Source of the DNA: JBAPUB01 sp049282455
GTDB lineage: Bacteria > Actinomycetota > Actinomycetes > JAHEKZ01
Reading direction: 5' to 3'
NCBI GenBank assembly: GCA_049282455.1
Contig: JBAPUB010000010.1
Coordinates: forward strand, 1-23,930
DNA: 23,930 bases
The translations under genes were made by a program, and so were the position numbers. Shown here in pieces: positions 1-7,618 of the stretch. The first letter of the stretch is position 1; every line of letters starts with the position of its first letter. The notes below the pieces were generated by a model, which saw only the letters and a program-made list of their open reading frames with translations, ran no database searches and was not told the origin of the DNA.

Positions 1-233
1 TCGCGCTCGAGGTTGAGCTCGAGCAGCGCCTTGGAGGCCTGCGCGATGGCTTGGACGGTGGAGCAGACGTCGTGACGGAATCCCGGCAGCGTCAGCTCCT
101 CGGTGCGAAGCCCGCCCCCGATCTGCTCAGCCGCCTCGAACAGGACCACTGAGAGACCGGCCTCGGCCAGGTTGATCGCAGCCACCAGGCCGTTCGGTCC
201 TGACCCGACCACCACAGCGTCGACGTCGGTCAC
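1..233 (-). CDS. FAD-dependent oxidoreductase, N-terminal part (cut by window edge)
   Basis: Only the first 77 or so codons lie in the window. The GTG start at 233 gives a protein beginning MTDVDAVVVGSGPNGLVAA, which is a classic Rossmann dinucleotide-binding fold (GSGPNG glycine motif at residues 10-15) followed by an acidic residue (LFEA) that would bind the FAD ribose. The next segment (GGGLRTEELTLPGFRHDVCS) matches the start of phytoene-desaturase/amine-oxidase-like NAD(P)/FAD oxidoreductases; this is family knowledge. The GTG overlaps the TGA of the upstream membrane gene in a GTGA junction, which fixes the start and suggests translational coupling. It is the last visible gene of the long leftward operon. 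The substrate cannot be told from this fragment. Confidence 0.85.
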   Translation of the reverse strand, partial: MTDVDAVVVGSGPNGLVAAINLAEAGLSVVLFEAAEQIGGGLRTEELTLPGFRHDVCSTVQAIAQASKALLELNLER

Positions 234-1447
234 CTTCGCAGCCACAAGGACACCGTAGACGGCTCGATCGTCGAGCTGACGGCGGCAAGCAGGTCCTCTT
301 CGACCCGCTCGGGCTCGACGACGGTTCGAAGGCCATGTCCGAAGTGGTCGACGGTCTGGATCGCGTCGTATCGGCTGCGGTTGAAACGCCGGTCTACGAC
401 GGCCTGAACTCTGTGAAGAGCTGGTCGGGCGACGGTCGCTGCTGCCAACGTTGCGGCCGCGATCACCCACGGGGGCGAAGATCCCGGTTCGGTCCGGGAA
501 CCGACGACGAGCAGGTCGACGAACCGGGAGAGCAGCCATACGACAGCTGCGTAGGTGCTGACGAGTGCGACCGAAACGACAGCGTAGGCGGCAGTCCGTG
601 AGATCACCCTGTCGATGTCGTATAGGTGGTACCGAAGGATGGCGACACCCATCGACAGGGGGAGCAGAGCCATGGCTGCCGAGAACAGCGCGCTGGACAG
701 GCCTTCATGATGAGCGTCGCTGAGAGGAAGAAAGGGCATTCCGTCGAGCACGAGGATGACCGCCATGAGCGTGCCACCGTAGGCGAGCCAGTGGAACTGG
801 AGCCGTTCGACGCCGTGCGCACGTCTGGCGCGGATGAACACTCCGATGCCCGCCGCGAGTGCCGTGGCCGCGATACCCAGCAGCCCTAAGTTGCGCACGG
901 GCCAGAGGTCGGAGTTCCCCCAGGTGCTGACGAAGGACGGCGAGGTTGGGTTGGCCACAGCCGTGTCGCCGAATGCCCCGAGGATGGGGGAAGCCATTCC
1001 GAGAAGGGCCACCCAGACACTGAGCACAGCGGCGACCACAGCCACCCATCGCCAGAACCGCGTCAGGTGCCCGTCGGGGAAGAGAAGGAGCGGGAACGTC
1101 GTGCTCAGGGTGAACAGCGGAGCCCACAGCCACTGCATCGTCCAGCCCGCCAACATGCCCCACCAGACGATGGGCTGTCCCTGGTCGAGGGCTTGGGCGA
1201 CCCCGACGTTGGCGACTCCGAACAGACCGGCCATGGCCCCGGTTGAGAGGAAGACCCAACCTTCGGGGTTGTTGGGCCTGCGCTGGCTCAGCACCCAGCC
1301 CGTCGCGGCGAAGGCAAGGTAGGCAACCATCACGGAGTCCTGGGAGATGAGGGCTCCGCCCCACACCATGCGACCGGCCAGGCCGAAGACGAACAACGCC
1401 AAGAGGCCCCACCGCAGCACCCGTGCTCTCACGGGGTGGTCGACCAT
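230..1447 (-). CDS. Polytopic membrane protein with kinase-less sensor architecture (fifth of five tandem paralogues)
   Basis: A protein of 405 aa with about ten hydrophobic segments. It carries the signatures of a widespread actinobacterial family: LLLFPDGHL after a membrane segment, RYHLYDIDRVISRT (LYDIDR at residues 275-280), a hydrophobic helix, an alanine-rich helix ending ARPALHRVQ, then VVDRRFNRSRYD and a short C-terminal tail ending VSLWLRR. Such segments form the sensor half of some actinobacterial histidine kinases (family knowledge), but no DHp helix with phospho-His and no HATPase domain is present. ATG at 1447 overlaps the upstream TGA by 1 nt (TGATG), so this start is preferred over the open frame that continues upstream. 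Its TGA overlaps the GTG of the oxidoreductase gene. Function unknown; a sensory or scaffold role is inference. Confidence 0.85.
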   Translation of the reverse strand: MVDHPVRARVLRWGLLALFVFGLAGRMVWGGALISQDSVMVAYLAFAATGWVLSQRRPNNPEGWVFLSTGAMAGLFGVANVGVAQALDQGQPIVWWGMLAGWTMQWLWAPLFTLSTTFPLLLFPDGHLTRFWRWVAVVAAVLSVWVALLGMASPILGAFGDTAVANPTSPSFVSTWGNSDLWPVRNLGLLGIAATALAAGIGVFIRARRAHGVERLQFHWLAYGGTLMAVILVLDGMPFLPLSDAHHEGLSSALFSAAMALLPLSMGVAILRYHLYDIDRVISRTAAYAVVSVALVSTYAAVVWLLSRFVDLLVVGSRTEPGSSPPWVIAAATLAAATVARPALHRVQAVVDRRFNRSRYDAIQTVDHFGHGLRTVVEPERVEEDLLAAVSSTIEPSTVSLWLRR

Positions 1448-2661
1448 CAGTGTCCCGCCGTCCACAGGGTCACTTGCGACGGTTGCAAGGCCCCGGAGAC
1501 CACGGCCATAAGGTCGTGGGCCACGTTGTCGGGGTCGACCTCGTCTCTCAGTCTGCTCCCGAACTCGTCGATGGAACGTTGGCCGTCGTAGCGGGTTCGG
1601 TCGAAGCGGCGGTCGACGGTCGTCTGTACTCGTCGCAGGATCGGTCGGGCCACGGCTGCCGCGGTCAAGGTGGCGGCGGCGACGACCACCGACGAGCTGG
1701 ACTGTGTGCCACCTTGCCTGACTCCGGTGACGATCAGGTCGAGCCCGTGGGAGATGAGCCAGACAGCCAAGGCGTACGTGGCGATGAGGATCCCGGTGAC
1801 GATCGCGTAGGAGGCAGTCCGGGAGATGATCCGGTCGATGTCGTAGAGCCGGTACCGCAACACGGCCACCGCCATCGAGATGGGGATCAGGGCAATGCCC
1901 AGTCCCGTGGCAATGTCGATCCACCCACCGGTGCCGTGGTCGCCCTTGTAGAACAATGGAAGGAATGAGAAGGCGCCCGCGAACAGCAGCCACTTCAGCT
2001 GCGCCCGCTCTGTCTCGTTGGAGCGGCGGAAACGCGTCACGAGCGAAGCGATGCAGCCCGCGACGAGAACGACGAAGGTGATGGCAAGAACCACCTTGGC
2101 GACATTGAAGACCGCGTACATCTGGCCCGGCGTATACGGATTCAGGATGTGAGCGCCGGTGGTGTTGGCGAAGTCCTCGTCCTCGAAGGCGAACGAAACC
2201 GACCACAAGGCGATCACGACTCCGGCCGACCAGGCAAACGGTCTCCATCGTCGACTGGGCAAGTGTCCGGTCGGGTAAAGCAGGAACGGGAAGGTCAGCA
2301 GGATCGCGAACGGTGGAGCCCAAGCCCAGTTCATGACCCAGGTCGCGAGGACCGTGCCCGCTGGCGGCTGGGCCTGGTCCGCCGCCCAGTGGGCGAACGC
2401 GGAGGCCGTTGCTCCGACGAGCAGCAGGTCCCAGATCAAGAGATAGACCCAGCCCAGGGAGTTCTGCGGACGTCGGGCCGCCAGAACCAGGCCCACTAGG
2501 CCGAGGGCCAGAACGCCAAACCCCTGCGACACTGCGGCTGTCAGGGCTACCGGACGCACGCTCACTGACGTGCCGCTGACGAGTGCGATCGAGGCAAGAG
2601 CCAGAGCCGCACCGAGAACCCACAGCGCCCACGCCAAGGTGGAACTGGCTCGTTGGCTCAT
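1447..2661 (-). CDS. Polytopic membrane protein with kinase-less sensor architecture (fourth of five)
   Basis: A protein of 404 aa starting MSQRASSTLAW. An ATG 18 nt upstream (2679) is possible, but ATG 2661 forms a 4-nt ATGA overlap with the preceding gene, the same junction seen elsewhere in the array. The layout is N-terminal hydrophobic helices, RRPQNSLGWVYLL, LLYPTGHLPSRRWRP, RRSNETERAQLKW before a membrane segment, RYRLYDIDRIISRT (LYDIDR from residue 272), an alanine-rich helix, VDRRFDRTRYDGQ and a tail ending TLWTAGH. A stretch of about 38 nt around LYDIDR is identical to the paralogue at 3728..4942. No kinase, HAMP or GAF domain follows the membrane part. Role unknown; likely part of the same sensory set as its neighbours. 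Confidence 0.85.
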   Translation of the reverse strand: MSQRASSTLAWALWVLGAALALASIALVSGTSVSVRPVALTAAVSQGFGVLALGLVGLVLAARRPQNSLGWVYLLIWDLLLVGATASAFAHWAADQAQPPAGTVLATWVMNWAWAPPFAILLTFPFLLYPTGHLPSRRWRPFAWSAGVVIALWSVSFAFEDEDFANTTGAHILNPYTPGQMYAVFNVAKVVLAITFVVLVAGCIASLVTRFRRSNETERAQLKWLLFAGAFSFLPLFYKGDHGTGGWIDIATGLGIALIPISMAVAVLRYRLYDIDRIISRTASYAIVTGILIATYALAVWLISHGLDLIVTGVRQGGTQSSSSVVVAAATLTAAAVARPILRRVQTTVDRRFDRTRYDGQRSIDEFGSRLRDEVDPDNVAHDLMAVVSGALQPSQVTLWTAGH

Positions 2662-3731
2662 CGCTGGGCCTTGAGCCACAGCGTCGTCTGGGTCGGATGC
2701 AGAGTCTGCTGGATGGCCGTCAGCAGGTTCGCCTCGATCTGGTTGGCATTAACCTGGGTTCTCAGCCCGGCACCGAACGCTTCAACGGTTCTCGCCGAGT
2801 CGTAGGTCATCCGGTTGAACCGGTGGTCGACCCGACGCTGGATCCACCGGAGTGCGGGGCGGAAGACTGCCGCTGCTGCGAGAGTTGCTGCTGCAACCGA
2901 CAGTGTGGGCCACTGCTTGGGGAGCAGGGACGTGACCGCGACCGCTCCGAAGTAGAGAGCGAGCACGAGGCCGGTCACGATGGCATAGGAAGCAGTCCGC
3001 GAGATGACTCGGTCGATGTCGTACAAGTGATACCGGAGCAGGGCAACCACGAGGGCCACCGGCATCAGCAGTGGAGCCAGAGCGGTCAGCGCCGGCAGCG
3101 GCTGGAACCAGAGAACGACGGTGAGGATGATGCTGAACGTGTACCACTTGAGCTGCGCTCGCTCGGCATCTTCTGAACGTCGGAACCGGACCAGCAGTAC
3201 GGGTATCGAACCAACCATTCCGACGGCGTAGGCGAAGAAGGTTGCGGAGGCCAGGAGCGAGAGGAGAACCGTCGCTCTCGGGTTGTCGACACCGAGCAGG
3301 TAACCGGCCGTGAGACCCGCCGTTCCCGCAACCAGCAGGCGGGTGACCCAGCGCCAGGGGCCTTCGATCGGACGTCCGGTGGGGAACAGCTGGACCAGAA
3401 GCGCGAACAGCATCCCGAAGGTCACGTAGATTGCAACACCGGTGCGCTGCAGGACTGTGGAGCCGAGCTGCTCCACCTGGGCACCGGGTGCCGAAAGGGC
3501 CAAGATCACACCCATCGCCACGAGCAGCCAGGGGATGAACTGGCTCGGCCGCTGCCACACCAGCAACGCGCCGAGGGCGAAGTAGACCAAGGAGTAGAAG
3601 ACCAGTAGCCCAGGACGTTGCTCACTTCCCTGTCCAGGAGGGGCGTCGACGAAGAGCGCGACGCTTGCCGAGGTGACCACGATCACGAGGCAGAGGACCA
3701 GCGCGGTTACCGTGCGCTTGGTATGCCTCAT
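2658..3731 (-). CDS. Polytopic membrane protein with kinase-less sensor architecture (third of five, shortest)
   Basis: A protein of 357 aa, some 40-50 residues shorter than its four paralogues; the N-terminal membrane part is the compact portion. It keeps the family marks: LVQLFPTGRPIEGPWRWV, RRSEDAERAQLKW, RYHLYDIDRVISRT (LYDIDR from residue 236), LSVAAATLAAAAVFRPALR, RRVDHRFNRMTYD and a tail ending TLWLKAQR. The first hydrophobic helix follows MRHTKRTV directly and could be read as a signal anchor. The ATG lies in an ATGA overlap with the upstream gene and the TGA in another with the downstream gene. No catalytic domain is visible. It may sense something different from the others because its extracytoplasmic portion is reduced (inference). 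Confidence 0.84.
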   Translation of the reverse strand: MRHTKRTVTALVLCLVIVVTSASVALFVDAPPGQGSEQRPGLLVFYSLVYFALGALLVWQRPSQFIPWLLVAMGVILALSAPGAQVEQLGSTVLQRTGVAIYVTFGMLFALLVQLFPTGRPIEGPWRWVTRLLVAGTAGLTAGYLLGVDNPRATVLLSLLASATFFAYAVGMVGSIPVLLVRFRRSEDAERAQLKWYTFSIILTVVLWFQPLPALTALAPLLMPVALVVALLRYHLYDIDRVISRTASYAIVTGLVLALYFGAVAVTSLLPKQWPTLSVAAATLAAAAVFRPALRWIQRRVDHRFNRMTYDSARTVEAFGAGLRTQVNANQIEANLLTAIQQTLHPTQTTLWLKAQR

Positions 3732-4942
3732 GACTCGCTCCGCAACCAGAGCGTGACGATGGTCGGACTGATAGTGCTCTGCACGGTGGCGCTCAAGCCT
3801 GATGCGACGGACTCCAGGTCTACCTCGCGTTCGAGGCGGTGTGCGAACTGGGCGACCAGGGTCTCGCCGTCGTAGCGGGAGCGATCGAAGCGTCGGTCCA
3901 CCCGGGCGCGGACGTTCTGGAGCAAGGGTCGAAATGCTGCTGCGGCCGCAAGGGTGGCGGCTGCCACCGCGAACTGGGATGACCCTCCTCCCAGGAGTCG
4001 AGAGACTGCGGTCACCATGACCGCGTAGATCAGCAGGGCGGCACCAGTCACGAGGACGTAGGAAGTCGTGCGGGAGATGATCCGGTCGATGTCGTAGAGC
4101 CGGTACCGGAGGACCGAGATGCCGACCGCTGCCGGGATGAGCGGAGCGAAGACGATGAACGCATACACAGGCTCAATTCCGAGGACAAGCATGCCCAGGA
4201 ATGCCGTAGTGAGTAGCGCTACCGCGAACGAGACCCACTTGATCTGGAGCCGCTCCTTGGCGTCTGCACGGCGGTATCGCACGACCAGGCTCGCCAGCGC
4301 CAAGACGAGAACGCCGATCTCGACGAGCTGGTAGGCGCTGTACACGGGCGCTATGAGACTCGGCGAGACCAGGTCGACGGGGTCGGCGAAGAGGTAGTTG
4401 TTGTGGAAGTTGACGTCCGACAGCGCGGTGGAAGTTGCTCCGACGCACGTCGCGGCAACCGCGAGCCAGATCAGCCAACGCCAGCCCGCAGAGACCGGTC
4501 GTCCGTTCGGGAACAGCATGATGACGAGAAGAACAGGCAACAGGCCGAGCTCGGTGTAGATGTTGGCGAGCCACGCTGACCATCGGATCGCGGTGAAGTC
4601 GGTGATGGGTGGTGTCACGCTCGCTGGGTCGCCGTACGCGCTGAGGTCGATGGGACCCGCCACCGAGACGGCGACAAGTGCGAACGCCCCAGCCAGTCCG
4701 CCTGCAAGACAGATCCAGCCGATCGCATTCCCAGGTCGACGTGAGGCGATCACCGACCCGACCAGGGCAAAGGCGAACTGTGTCGGGACGAAGACCAGGA
4801 CGGAGGCAGCGTTTGCGCTTCGAACGGCGAGGAAGACGCTCAGGGTGAGGAGCACACAAGCGACGACGAGACCGAGCGCGGCGAGCGCTGGTGCTGCTCG
4901 AAGAGCTGTGGGCCGGGCCTCGACCTCTTGCCCGGGGCTCAT
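3728..4942 (-). CDS. Polytopic membrane protein with kinase-less sensor architecture (second of five)
   Basis: A protein of 404 aa starting MSPGQEVEARPT. It has about ten hydrophobic segments. Signatures are ASRRPGNAIGWICL, IMLFPNGRPVSAGWRWL, RRADAKERLQIKW, RYRLYDIDRIISRT (LYDIDR from residue 282), FAVAAATLAAAAAFRPLLQ and RARVDRRFDRSRYDGE. The tail ends TLWLRSES. Its C-terminal DNA (3774..3898) is almost identical to that of the gene just upstream, although the remaining parts of the two proteins have diverged strongly. Both ends sit in 4-nt ATGA overlaps. No histidine kinase domain follows. Function unknown; sensory or regulatory membrane protein by analogy with the family. Confidence 0.85.
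   Translation of the reverse strand: MSPGQEVEARPTALRAAPALAALGLVVACVLLTLSVFLAVRSANAASVLVFVPTQFAFALVGSVIASRRPGNAIGWICLAGGLAGAFALVAVSVAGPIDLSAYGDPASVTPPITDFTAIRWSAWLANIYTELGLLPVLLVIMLFPNGRPVSAGWRWLIWLAVAATCVGATSTALSDVNFHNNYLFADPVDLVSPSLIAPVYSAYQLVEIGVLVLALASLVVRYRRADAKERLQIKWVSFAVALLTTAFLGMLVLGIEPVYAFIVFAPLIPAAVGISVLRYRLYDIDRIISRTTSYVLVTGAALLIYAVMVTAVSRLLGGGSSQFAVAAATLAAAAAFRPLLQNVRARVDRRFDRSRYDGETLVAQFAHRLEREVDLESVASGLSATVQSTISPTIVTLWLRSES
3774..3898 (-). repeat. 125-bp near-identical C-terminal patch, copy 1
   Basis: Pairs with 4985..5109 at a constant offset of 1211 nt. Read by eye the copies differ at only two positions, both silent within the coding frame. The segment encodes VDRRFDRSRYDGE to ATVQST at the end of the membrane paralogue. 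Similarity drops sharply outside the patch. Confidence 0.85.
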
Positions 4943-6132
4943 GAAGGGGTCCTAAGCCAGAGCGTGCAGCTGGTGGGACTGACGGTGCTCTGCACGGTGG
5001 CGCTCAAGCCTGATGCGACGGACTCCAGGTCTACCTCGCGTTCGAGGCGGTGCGCGAACTGGGCGACCAGGGTCTCGCCGTCGTAGCGGGAGCGGTCGAA
5101 GCGTCGGTCGACCCTGGTCCGAATCGAGCGGAGCAGCGGCTGGAAGGCTGCGGCCGCCATCAGCGTGGCCGCAGCAATAGCGAAGGAGGGTGAGTGCCCC
5201 AGGAGTCGCGAGAAGGCGGTGACCGTGATGGCGTAGATGGCGATCACTACGCCGCTAACGAGCGTGTACGACACGGTCCGGCTGACTACTCGGTCCAGCT
5301 CGTATAGACCGTGACGCAGAACCGCGACGGCGATGCCGGCCGGCAGTGCCGCGCCCGCGCAAGCCCAGACGAGCGATCCGTGCAACGGTCCTTGGTGCCA
5401 GTGGGAGATGAAGCCGTCGATGATGATGATGGCCGGCCCCGCGATGCCTCCGATCACGACCCAGGTGACCTGCCGTCGTGGTTCCCCGTTTGCCTTGAAC
5501 CAGCGCAGGGCTAGGCAGGTTGCGCCGAGGGGCACTCCCAGCATGACTGCCGTTGAGGTGACGCCCATCACCAGACCGAGGAAGGGCACTGCGAAGTCCG
5601 GGGCTATGGCCACGCCGGAGGGGTAGCCGTCCAGTGAGTCGGACGTCGGGCCGCTCAGGAGCACCGAGGTGACCCACAGGGTGGACGTGGTGACGAAGGC
5701 GCGAACGATCCACAGCCAGGTCCGGTCGAGCGGCCGGCCGGTCGGCGCGAGCATCAGGAGGAGCAGCGCAAGGCTGACGACTACGAACTGGGCCGCGCCG
5801 AACACGCCGCCGAGGACGGCTATGAACGTCGTTGGGCCCTCGACGTGGACCACCGTCAGGCTGAGAACCCCGCTCAGGTCCTGGACGACGGAGGCGCATG
5901 CGAGCCCGAGCATCAGTGGTCCCAGGCGGTTTCCCACCACGCGGGTCGAGATGAGCAGCCCTACGACTGCGTACGCAAGCGTGCCCACGGTGGTCTCTAA
6001 CCAGTAGCCGTATGGGTGCGTGTACCCGACTCTCAGCTGCCAGCCGGTGACGGCGTCGCTGACGACCAGCCCCAGCAGCACGCAGCCGAACACGACCCAG
6101 GGCCATCGCCGGGTCGTGCTCGGAGCGGTCAT
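4939..6132 (-). CDS. Polytopic membrane protein with kinase-less sensor architecture (first and most divergent of five)
   Basis: A protein of 397 aa starting MTAPSTTRRWPWVVFG. It is the most divergent paralogue: the core motif reads LYELDRVVSRT (LYELDR from residue 276) instead of LYDIDR, the usual ERAQLKW is replaced by EPRRQVTW, and the loop signature is MLAPTGRPLDRTWLW rather than LFPDG. The alanine-rich helix, RTRVDRRFDRSRYDGE and the TLWLRTPS tail are kept. The C-terminal 125 bp are nearly identical to those of the next gene. It starts 11 nt after the stop of the upstream soluble protein with only a weak ribosome site, so it may depend on coupling. No kinase domain. Role unknown. Confidence 0.84.
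   Translation of the reverse strand: MTAPSTTRRWPWVVFGCVLLGLVVSDAVTGWQLRVGYTHPYGYWLETTVGTLAYAVVGLLISTRVVGNRLGPLMLGLACASVVQDLSGVLSLTVVHVEGPTTFIAVLGGVFGAAQFVVVSLALLLLMLAPTGRPLDRTWLWIVRAFVTTSTLWVTSVLLSGPTSDSLDGYPSGVAIAPDFAVPFLGLVMGVTSTAVMLGVPLGATCLALRWFKANGEPRRQVTWVVIGGIAGPAIIIIDGFISHWHQGPLHGSLVWACAGAALPAGIAVAVLRHGLYELDRVVSRTVSYTLVSGVVIAIYAITVTAFSRLLGHSPSFAIAAATLMAAAAFQPLLRSIRTRVDRRFDRSRYDGETLVAQFAHRLEREVDLESVASGLSATVQSTVSPTSCTLWLRTPS
4985..5109 (-). repeat. 125-bp near-identical C-terminal patch, copy 2
   Basis: Partner of 3774..3898; 123 of 125 bases match by eye, including wobble positions. It lies inside the most divergent member of the array, where the flanking protein sequence differs widely from its neighbour. 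That pattern is best explained by gene conversion rather than by a recent whole-gene duplication (inference). Confidence 0.85.
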
Positions 6133-6143
6133 GTCTGCTCGGC

Positions 6144-6881
6144 TCAGGTGCGTGACGATCGCCGCACAGCCCGCACTGGGGTCGTGACCATGTGGACGCC
6201 GGACCGGATCCCGGCGTTGTGCCGCACGTTCTTCCAGTTGCCCCAGAGCCGCTTGCGGTCCACGCAGACCGTGTGCTCGACGACCTCGGCATCGGGCACG
6301 CCGTGGTCGGCAGCCAGGTTCTTCAACGTCGCCGTCCAGAACACGTCTTCCTTGCGGCGCATCACGGGCCAGCCGAGCTCGTAGAGCGGGTCGTTGGTGC
6401 GGATCAGGATCTTGATCTCAACCTCGGTGCTCTTGGCCACCTCGGCTGCCTGGAACGTGATCATCCCGGCGAACATGTGCCCTTCGGGGGTCATGAACGT
6501 GAAGGAGTCGTCGTCGGCGTACAGCACCATGATCCCGGTCGCCAGCGTCATCCCCGGTCCGGTGCTGATGCCGATGGGGGCTACAGCGCCGGGCGAGACT
6601 CCGGTGAGTGCTGTGTGGAACGTGGCGCCGTCGGGCCAGTACTCACCGAAGTTCTTCTTCCAGTCAGAGACGAGAGCCTGTGGTTCGATCGCCGTGCCGA
6701 GGTTCGTGGTGTAGGTCCTTTGCCAGAGCTTCCCGAAGCCTTGTTGCGGCCCGGTGATCTTGCGGCCGTGGATGTTGTACCCGGCCTCGGTCTGTTCGGC
6801 TCCAACTTCCAGATGGTCGACGTTGGCAGCCCAGCTTGCGGCGTTGCGAGGGAGAGGCTTGTCTCCATCGGGTGTGGTCAT
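6144..6881 (-). CDS. Conserved-looking soluble protein of unknown function
   Basis: A protein of 245 aa with no signal peptide and no membrane helix. ATG 6881 is preceded by GGAGGAAG at good spacing and lies 16 nt after the stop of the STAS gene. The central part (GFGKLWQRTY, TGVSPGAVAPIG, GIMVLYADDDSFTFMTPEGHMFAG, RTNDPLYELGW, RKEDVFWTATLKNLA) reads as an alternating beta-rich fold and reminds me of actinobacterial hypothetical proteins of the DUF1990/SRPBCC type. I cannot confirm the family by eye. It lies between the STAS pair and the membrane array, so it could be a ligand-binding or adaptor component of that system, or an enzyme partner of the distal oxidoreductase. Both ideas are inference from position alone. 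Confidence 0.8.
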   Translation of the reverse strand: MTTPDGDKPLPRNAASWAANVDHLEVGAEQTEAGYNIHGRKITGPQQGFGKLWQRTYTTNLGTAIEPQALVSDWKKNFGEYWPDGATFHTALTGVSPGAVAPIGISTGPGMTLATGIMVLYADDDSFTFMTPEGHMFAGMITFQAAEVAKSTEVEIKILIRTNDPLYELGWPVMRRKEDVFWTATLKNLAADHGVPDAEVVEHTVCVDRKRLWGNWKNVRHNAGIRSGVHMVTTPVRAVRRSSRT

Positions 6882-6897
6882 GGGTGGCTTCCTCCGG

Positions 6898-7248
6898 TCA
6901 TGCTGCGGCGAGAGCGCTGGATTCTGTCTCGTGGATGGCGATGGCTTCGTTCAGCCGAGTCAGCTCGAAGATCTGCTTGTAGTGGTCGCTGAGCCCGAAC
7001 GCGGCCAGCTTCTGGTGCTGGCGGTTCGCTCGGACCAGAAGGGTCACGAGCATCCCGATCCCGCCACTGTTCATGTAGTCGAGGTCGTCGAAGTTGAGGA
7101 TCAGCAGCTGGGTGCCGTTGGTGCTGGCCTGCTCGTAGGCCGACATCATCGTGGTCTCGCAGGCTGCGGTCACCTCTCCCTTGATGTCGATGACCGCGAC
7201 GCCGGGCGTGGGGTGCCTGACGTCCATCGAGAGGACTGGATCGTTCAT
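6898..7248 (-). CDS. STAS-domain anti-sigma factor antagonist-type protein (second)
   Basis: A 116-aa single-domain STAS protein. ATG 7248 follows AGGGAG at proper spacing. The STAS core is VAVIDIKGEV, then LLILNFDDLDYMNSGGIGMLV. The serine that would be phosphorylated in SpoIIAA/RsbV-type antagonists corresponds to S61 in N-S-G-G; the usual preceding Asp is Asn here. The C-terminal part FGLSDHYKQIFELTRLNEAI closely matches the same region of the upstream STAS paralogue. In the known partner-switching scheme a HATPase kinase phosphorylates this serine and a PP2C phosphatase removes the phosphate; both activities are encoded by the first gene of this operon. The gene sits 19 nt after the first STAS gene. 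The target it releases is not in the window. Confidence 0.92.
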   Translation of the reverse strand: MNDPVLSMDVRHPTPGVAVIDIKGEVTAACETTMMSAYEQASTNGTQLLILNFDDLDYMNSGGIGMLVTLLVRANRQHQKLAAFGLSDHYKQIFELTRLNEAIAIHETESSALAAA

Positions 7249-7267
7249 GTGACGCTCCCTCGTGCGT

Positions 7268-7618
7268 TCATTGAATGGTGACGCCGTCGACGGCGCTGTC
7301 GACGTCGGAGTAGATCTGGATGAAGTCAGACAGCCTTGTGATGGCGAAGATGCGCTCGTAGTGCTCGGTGAGGCCAGACGCACGCACTTGTCTGCCCTCG
7401 GCCCGTGCGCGCCCGAGCACCCCAACAATCAAGGCGATTCCAGTGGAGTTGATGTACCCCACCTGGCTGAAATCCAGGAGCACGACCTTCGGGTCGTCGA
7501 CCACAGCCGCTTCGTAGGCCAGGCTCAGCGAAGTCATGGCGTCACGGTCGATGTTCCCTTCCAGGGCCATGACAGCGACGGGCGGCTCGCCTCGCACATC
7601 CACCTCATACGTCGACAT
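7268..7618 (-). CDS. STAS-domain anti-sigma factor antagonist-type protein (first)
   Basis: A 116-aa single-domain STAS protein starting MSTYEVDVRGEPPVAVM. An ATG 24 nt further upstream exists, but ATG 7618 follows a strong GAGGAGG and is preferred. The phosphoacceptor loop reads VLLDFSQVGYINSTGIALIV with S58 and T59 in N-S-T-G; as in its paralogue, Asn replaces the common Asp. The C-terminal SGLTEHYERIFAITRLSDFI parallels the second STAS protein, so the two probably arose by duplication. Its start lies inside the end of the phosphatase gene (14-nt overlap), indicating coupled translation with the enzyme that likely acts on it. Confidence 0.93.
   Translation of the reverse strand: MSTYEVDVRGEPPVAVMALEGNIDRDAMTSLSLAYEAAVVDDPKVVLLDFSQVGYINSTGIALIVGVLGRARAEGRQVRASGLTEHYERIFAITRLSDFIQIYSDVDSAVDGVTIQ

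Noticed and set aside
1448..2632. Long minus-strand frame upstream of ATG 1447 that would make an 800-aa protein with the last membrane paralogue.
   Set aside because: It overlaps the real fourth paralogue in another frame, is Arg/Gly-rich and has no family motifs. The TGATG junction marks the true start.
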